Shown here piece after piece: positions 59,861-64,000 of a stretch of 64,000 bases of DNA. The stretch spans positions 124,001 through 188,000 of the forward strand of contig LJCX01000031.1 in NCBI GenBank assembly GCA_001298545.1. Direction: 5' to 3'. Below the pieces are notes generated by a model that worked only from the letters and a program-made list of their open reading frames with translations, was not told where the DNA came from and did not search any database. Within the stretch, counting starts at the first letter, position 1. Each line of letters starts with the position of its first letter. The DNA comes from Actinobacteria bacterium OV320. Its GTDB lineage: Bacteria; Actinomycetota; Actinomycetes; Streptomycetales; Streptomycetaceae. The position numbers and the translations under genes are program-made.

Positions 59861-60244
59861 TTGCCGACTGGCAAGGTCAAGTGGTTCAACAGCGAGAAGG
59901 GCTTCGGCTTTCTCTCCCGTGACGACGGCGGCGACGTCTTCGTCCATTCCTCCGTCCTGCCTGCCGGAGTCGAGGCACTGAAGCCGGGCCAGCGAGTGGA
60001 GTTCGGCGTCGTCGCCGGACAGCGCGGCGACCAGGCCCTCTCCGTCGTCATTCTCGACCCGACCCCTTCGGTGGCGGCCGCACAGCGCAAGAAGCCCGAC
60101 GAACTGGCTTCCATCGTCCAGGACTTGACCACCCTCCTCGAGAACATCACGCCGATGCTCGAGAAGGGCCGTTACCCGGAGAAGACCTCCGGCAAGCAGA
60201 TTGCCGGACTGCTGCGCGCGGTCGCCGACCAGTTGGACGTCTGA
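59861..60244 (+). CDS. cold-shock-domain protein rebuilt at the right end of the element
   Basis: The 127-residue protein has an N-terminal cold-shock domain (PTGKVKWFNSEKGFGFLSRDDGGDVFVHSSVL with RNP1 KGFGFL and RNP2 VFVHS) and a C-terminal helical tail (SIVQDLTTLLENITPMLEKGRY ... LLRAVADQLDV). The start is TTG 59861, with GAGGGAG about 9 bases upstream. The first codons TTG CCG ACT come from the element; the native gene had GTG CCT ACC, still visible at 52777. So protein sequence is preserved but promoter, ribosome site and start codon are replaced. Confidence 0.9.
   Translation: MPTGKVKWFNSEKGFGFLSRDDGGDVFVHSSVLPAGVEALKPGQRVEFGVVAGQRGDQALSVVILDPTPSVAAAQRKKPDELASIVQDLTTLLENITPMLEKGRYPEKTSGKQIAGLLRAVADQLDV
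59870..59881. other. attR core of the integrative element
   Basis: GGCAAGGTCAAG, identical to 52786-52797. Left of it is element sequence; right of it is host cold-shock gene. Predicted crossover GT at 59876-59877. Confidence 0.8.
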
Positions 60245-60284
60245 CCGGTACCGGCCGACGGAAAACCGGTATCCGCCGGGGGCG

Positions 60285-61172
60285 TTACGGGAAATCGAGT
60301 GCGTCCGGGCCGAGGGGAGGCAACAGCCCCTCGGCCGCCGCACGCGTCAGCAATCCCCTGACCGCCGCATAGCCGGCCTCGCCCAGGTCCGCCGTGAACT
60401 CGTTGACGTACAGACCGATGTGCTGGTCGGCGACGGACGGGTCCATTTCCTGGGCGTGTTCCATGACGTACGGGCGGGAGACCTCGGGGGCGTCCCAGGC
60501 GGCGCGTACGGAGGTACGGATCGAGTCGGCGAGCCGGGTGAGGGCCCGCGCGCCCAGTGAGCGCTTGGCGATGATGGCGCCCAGCGGGATCGGCAGGCCG
60601 GTCGTGGACTCCCAGTGCTCGCCCATGTCCGCGAGCTTGTGCAGCCCGTAGTCGCGGTAGGTGAAGCGGGCCTCGTGGATCACCAGCCCCGCGTCGACCT
60701 TTCCGTCCCGCACGGCCGGCATGATCTCGTGGAACGGCATGACGACGATCTCGCCGACGCCCCCCGGCACCTGCTCCGCCGCCCAGAGCCGGAACAGCAG
60801 GTACGCCGTCGACCTCTCGCTCGGCACGGCGACCGTGCGGCCGGCCAGCCCCGCACCGCCGACCGCGTCGGAGCCCCCGGCGCCCCCGGCGTTCCCGCCC
60901 TCCCGCGTCAGCACCAGCGGGCCGCAGCCCCGGCCCAGCGCGCCCCCGCACGGCAGCAGCGCGTACTCGTCGAGGACGTACGGCAGCACGGCGTACGACA
61001 CCTTCAGCACGTCGAACTCACCGCGCTCGGCCATGCCGTTGGTGATGTCGATGTCCGCGAACGTCACGTCGAAGCCGGGCGCGCCCGGCACCCGGCCGTG
61101 GGCGAGGGCGTCGAAGACGAACGTGTCGTTCGGGCAGGGCGAGTACGCGATCTTCAGATCGTCACCGGTCAT
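60285..61172 (-). CDS. mqnD: 1,4-dihydroxy-6-naphthoate synthase
   Basis: The 295-residue periplasmic-binding-like enzyme carries the MqnD blocks IAYSPCPNDTFVFDALAHG at the start, DVLKVSYAVLPYVLDEYALL, and GLVIHEARFTYRDYGL. It converts cyclic dehypoxanthine futalosine to 1,4-dihydroxy-6-naphthoate in the futalosine route to menaquinone. ATG 61172 lies within the end of mqnB (11-base overlap), so the two are coupled. It converges with the cold-shock gene. Confidence 0.92.
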   Translation of the reverse strand: MTGDDLKIAYSPCPNDTFVFDALAHGRVPGAPGFDVTFADIDITNGMAERGEFDVLKVSYAVLPYVLDEYALLPCGGALGRGCGPLVLTREGGNAGGAGGSDAVGGAGLAGRTVAVPSERSTAYLLFRLWAAEQVPGGVGEIVVMPFHEIMPAVRDGKVDAGLVIHEARFTYRDYGLHKLADMGEHWESTTGLPIPLGAIIAKRSLGARALTRLADSIRTSVRAAWDAPEVSRPYVMEHAQEMDPSVADQHIGLYVNEFTADLGEAGYAAVRGLLTRAAAEGLLPPLGPDALDFP

Positions 61173-61884
61173 GCGGGTTCCAACTCTCCAGGACGGGTGT
61201 GAGCTTCCCGAAGGCCGTGGTCAGGGCGGCGAGCGCGGCGCCGATGCGCCAGGCGTCGCGGTCGCGCGGGCCGACGGGGTTGGAGACCGCGCGGATCTCC
61301 AGCACGGGTACGCCGTGCGCGGCGGCGGCCTCGGCGACCCCGAAGCCCTCCATCGCCTCGGCGAGGGCGCGCGGGTGCAGCGCGCGCAGGGCGGCGGCCC
61401 GGGCGGCGGTCCCGGTGACCGTCGAGACGGTCAGGACGACGCCGGTCAGGGCCCCGGTGGCGGCCGCGGACCCTCGTACGAGGGACTCGGGCGGACGGTG
61501 GGTGACGGTGCCGAAGCCCAGCTTCGTGACGGGCAGGAAGCCGTCGGCGGTCTCGGCGCCCAGGTCGGCGGCGGTGATCTCGTCGGCGAGGACCAGGGAG
61601 CCGACGGGGGCGTCGGGCGCGAAGCCGCCGGCGATGCCCGTCGAGACGACGAGGCCGTAGGGGTCGCCGCTCAGCGCGGCGGCCGTGAGGGCGGCCGAGA
61701 CGGAGGCGGCGGCCAGGGCCGGGCCGACCCCGGCGGCGAGGAGGTCACAGGGCTCGTCCGCGCGGTGCAGGGTCACCCCCGGCAGCCGTACCTCGCGGCC
61801 GGGCCCGGACAGCGCCCGGGCCACCGCGTCCCGTTCGGCGGGGACGGCGGTGGCCACGAGGACGCGGGTGCGGGACGTGGTCAG
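61162..61884 (-). CDS. mqnB: futalosine hydrolase
   Basis: The protein of about 240 residues is a nucleoside phosphorylase-like enzyme: VLVATAVPAERDAV at the start, LLAAGVGPALAAAS, GLVVSTGIAGGF and VAEAAAAHGVPVLEIRAVSNPVGPRDRDAW. It removes hypoxanthine from futalosine in menaquinone synthesis, one step from mqnD in the same operon. The start is uncertain: no ATG fits, CTG 61884 follows AAGAAGGAC, and a GTG eight codons upstream is possible. It overlaps the DUF2771 gene stop by a few bases. Confidence 0.88.
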   Translation of the reverse strand: MTTSRTRVLVATAVPAERDAVARALSGPGREVRLPGVTLHRADEPCDLLAAGVGPALAAASVSAALTAAALSGDPYGLVVSTGIAGGFAPDAPVGSLVLADEITAADLGAETADGFLPVTKLGFGTVTHRPPESLVRGSAAATGALTGVVLTVSTVTGTAARAAALRALHPRALAEAMEGFGVAEAAAAHGVPVLEIRAVSNPVGPRDRDAWRIGAALAALTTAFGKLTPVLESWNPHDR

Positions 61885-62393
61885 TCGTCCTTCTTGAGCT
61901 TGAACGACCACAGGCCGGTCACCGCCTGGCTGTCCTTCTTCCCGTCGCCGGCCTTGATGGAGACGAGGGTGGAGTCGCCCTGGGCGCCGTACTGGGCGTT
62001 GAAGAACACGCTGCCCGGGATGGTGCGGTAGGTCTTGTCGCTGTCCTCGGTGAGCGGCTGACCGTTCATCAGGATCGTCCAGCGCTTGTCGGCCACGTCG
62101 GGGTCGACGCCGAAGCGGACGGTCTCGTCCGGGTCGACGGTGATCGACTTGATGTCCTTGTCCGCGAGGCACTTGGTCAGCGCGGCGGCCTGGAGGGTGT
62201 CACCCTCCCCGCCACAGGTGGCCTCGGAGCTGACCGAGGTGCGGCCGACGGTGATCGTGGAGAGCGGCGTCGGCTTGTCGCAGGCCGACAGGACGAGCAG
62301 TCCGGCGGAAACGGCGCCGGCGGCGGCGACGACGCGGCGGCGTCGCGCAACGCCAGGTACATCAGCGGCTCCGCCGCGGGGCATCGTGGTCAT
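61881..62393 (-). CDS. DUF2771-type lipoprotein
   Basis: The 170-residue protein has a lipoprotein signal ending in LSAC (Cys38) and a beta-rich extracellular domain, with two further cysteines (TCGG, KCLAD) that may form a disulfide. It matches the actinobacterial DUF2771 pattern. No function is established to my knowledge. It is the first gene of the operon with mqnB and mqnD. Confidence 0.8.
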   Translation of the reverse strand: MTTMPRGGAADVPGVARRRRVVAAAGAVSAGLLVLSACDKPTPLSTITVGRTSVSSEATCGGEGDTLQAAALTKCLADKDIKSITVDPDETVRFGVDPDVADKRWTILMNGQPLTEDSDKTYRTIPGSVFFNAQYGAQGDSTLVSIKAGDGKKDSQAVTGLWSFKLKKDD

Positions 62394-62467
62394 GGCGGAA
62401 GGCTATCGGGCACGCCCGGCCGTCTCTTTACGTGGGGGGCGGCGTGGCTGTGTGTTACGCCACGCGG

Positions 62468-63901
62468 TTACGCCACGCGGGGCTTCGCACCACTCCCGTG
62501 CCGCACCGAGGACAGCAGACCGCGGACCGTGGTCAGCCAGCCCAGCGCGACCACCGCGGCGGCCACCGACAGGCCCAGCGCGCCGTTCAGCGGCATCACG
62601 ATGCCGACCGCGCCGCCGAACACCCAGCACACCTGCAGCAGCGTCTCCGAGCGGGCGAACGCCGAGGTGCGCACCAGCTCCGGCACGTCCCGCTGGATCA
62701 GCGCGTCGAGCGACAGCTTGGCCAGGGCCTGCGAGAACCCGGCGACCGCCGCCATGCACGCCACCAGGAACGCCCCGAAGAACACCGCGGCGGTGATCGC
62801 CGCGCCCAGCACGACGGCGACGACCGTCACGATGATCAGCTCCGGGGCCTTGGAACGCAGCCACGCCCCCACCGCCGTACCGAGCGCGTTGCCCACGCCC
62901 GCCGACACCGCCACCATGCCCAGCGACACGGCCGCGCTCTGCCCCGTCAGCGGGTGCTCGCGCAGCAGGAACGCCAGGAAGAAGGTCAGGAACCCGGACA
63001 GCCAGCGCAGGGCGGCGTTGGCGCCGAGGGCGTGCGTGACGGCGATACCGACGGTCCTGAGGCCCGGCCGCTTCACCGGCTGCCGGTGCGGGCCGTGCAG
63101 ATGCTGTTCGTCGGCGGCGAGCAGCGCCACGGCCTCGCCCTTGGCGGAGTCGACCTTGCGGGGCAGCGAGAAGGACAGGAACGTACCGGCCACGAAGATC
63201 ACGAAGGCGCCGTAGAGCGGATAGCGCGGCCCGAGGGCCTGCAGTCCCGCCCCGACGGGCGCGGCGATCCCGGTGGCGAGGAGACCGCCGAGGGTGACCC
63301 GTGAGTTGGCCTTGACCAGGGAGAACCTGGGCGGCAGCAACCGGGGCACCACGGCGCTTCTGACCACGCCGTACGCCTTGGAGGAGACGAGCACGCCGAG
63401 CGCGGCCGGATACATCTCGATGCTGCCGGTGGCGACGGCCCCGGACAGCACGAGCGCGAGGAGCGCACGGGCGAGCATGGACCCGGCCATGGCGGCGCGC
63501 CGCCCGTGCGGGAGCCGGTCCAGCAGGGGGCCGATCACGGGGGCGAGGACGGTGAAGGGGGCCATGGTGATGGCGAGGTACAACGCGACCCGCCCGCGGG
63601 CCTCGTCGGTGGGCACCGAGAAGAACACGGTGGAGGCGAGCGCGATGGTGATCATGACATCGCCGGCGCCGTTCACGCCGTGCAGCTCGATCAGCTTGCC
63701 GAGGCCGGACTCGCCGGCGCCGTGCGCGTGGGTGGCCTTCCGGATCCCGCGGGCGGTGCCGGTGAACGGGAAGTGCAGGGCACGGCCGACCGCGCGGACG
63801 GACCCGCTCATCCGGCCCGAACCGCTCACCCGGCTCCTCCCCTTGTTCCCCTTCGTCGCACCGATCCCGGTGGCGCCCTGGGGTGTCCTCGCGGCTGCCA
63901 C
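62468..63901 (-). CDS. MFS transporter
   Basis: The 477-residue protein has a long basic cytosolic N-terminus (about 1-70) and about 12 membrane helices with the MFS loop LLDRLPHGRRAAMAG. A central cytosolic loop (about 250-290, ADEQHLHGPHRQPVK) is hydrophilic. It is related to export-type MFS proteins; the substrate is unknown. GTG 63901 is used as start; ATG 63811 in frame (MSGSVRAVGR) is an alternative that removes the basic leader. The 99 bases beyond it to the window edge hold no complete gene. Confidence 0.82.
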   Translation of the reverse strand: MAAARTPQGATGIGATKGNKGRSRVSGSGRMSGSVRAVGRALHFPFTGTARGIRKATHAHGAGESGLGKLIELHGVNGAGDVMITIALASTVFFSVPTDEARGRVALYLAITMAPFTVLAPVIGPLLDRLPHGRRAAMAGSMLARALLALVLSGAVATGSIEMYPAALGVLVSSKAYGVVRSAVVPRLLPPRFSLVKANSRVTLGGLLATGIAAPVGAGLQALGPRYPLYGAFVIFVAGTFLSFSLPRKVDSAKGEAVALLAADEQHLHGPHRQPVKRPGLRTVGIAVTHALGANAALRWLSGFLTFFLAFLLREHPLTGQSAAVSLGMVAVSAGVGNALGTAVGAWLRSKAPELIIVTVVAVVLGAAITAAVFFGAFLVACMAAVAGFSQALAKLSLDALIQRDVPELVRTSAFARSETLLQVCWVFGGAVGIVMPLNGALGLSVAAAVVALGWLTTVRGLLSSVRHGSGAKPRVA

Positions 63902-64000
63902 CCCGTCATAGTGCCCCGGAAAAGCGGTACGTAGTGCGGTTACCGCGCGTATGGGCGTGTGATCGTCGCCGCGCCGGGCCGGTCGGGACAGGGTTCGGCG

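Larger units (their letters stand above)
52793..59876. mobile_element. 7.1-kb serine-integrase element inserted in a cold-shock gene
   Basis: The element is bounded by attL and attR cores that share 12 identical bases within the 5' end of a cold-shock-domain gene. It encodes a large serine integrase at the left end, a GntR-type regulator, a small unknown protein, two inverted IS630-type copies around an orphan gene, a truncated gene, and a resolvase. Its G+C and codon use are visibly lower than the host's, most clearly in the integrase and the orphan gene. No phage structural, replication or transfer gene was recognised, so it is either a minimal integrative element or a remnant. The length is 7,084 bases if the crossover is at GT. 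Confidence 0.85.

Overview
The window looks like Streptomyces chromosome. G+C is very high, third codon positions are mostly G or C, GTG starts are common, and gene order broadly follows what I recall of the S. coelicolor core around SCO4266 to SCO4328 (quinone reductase, TerD, cdgB, nagKA, thrC, groEL2, mqnB/mqnD). That correspondence is from memory and was not searched. No rRNA, tRNA or CRISPR array was seen.

Layout. 1-10 kb: a quinone reductase gene (cut by the left edge) behind a SoxR-like box, a pentapeptide-repeat protein, a lipoprotein M1 peptidase, a GNAT-NUDIX fusion, two ECF41-type sigma factor genes each behind a match to the ECF41 promoter, a TerD protein, ArfB and a flavin reductase. 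10-23 kb: the diguanylate cyclase gene cdgB behind a Crp-type palindrome, amino-sugar catabolism (nagK-nagA divergent from a sugar-binding lipoprotein, with DasR-type dre sites between them), trehalose synthesis (otsB/otsA), glucosyl-3-phosphoglycerate synthase, and thrC behind a SAM-I riboswitch. 23-26 kb: a cold-shock gene and groEL2 behind two CIRCE elements. 25.7-28.4 kb: an accessory patch with a RelE/Phd-type toxin-antitoxin pair, a winged-helix protein, a duplicated DUF397 protein and a methyltransferase. 28.6-42.5 kb: an OYE-family reductase, phosphoesterase, DHA2 transporter, carboxylesterase, tannase-like esterase, a murR-murQ-murP block for N-acetylmuramic acid, small conserved proteins, and cutC behind a dre-like site. 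42.7-52.6 kb: a HelD-like helicase, an XPB helicase, a large helicase-associated WYL-type protein, membrane proteins and a HAD hydrolase.

The main discovery is at 52.79-59.88 kb. An integrative element of about 7.1 kb, visibly lower in G+C than its surroundings, is inserted in the first codons of a second cold-shock-domain gene. It carries a large serine integrase at its left end, a GntR-type regulator, a small unknown protein, two identical IS630-family copies in opposite orientation around an orphan membrane protein gene, a small truncated gene, and a resolvase with a res-like repeat array. The cold-shock gene is split at codon 6 or 7. Its native promoter and first codons remain left of the element and now point into the integrase gene. 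At the right end the element supplies a new start (TTG) and replacement codons that rebuild the protein. A 12-base identity marks both junctions, and the joined element ends form an imperfect 46-base palindrome centred on GT.

60.2-64 kb returns to core genes: mqnD and mqnB of the futalosine menaquinone pathway with a DUF2771 lipoprotein gene, and an MFS transporter. Themes across the window are control of amino-sugar use (DasR, MurR), stress and second-messenger regulation (ECF41, SoxR, Crp/c-di-GMP, HrcA), and one recently active mobile region.
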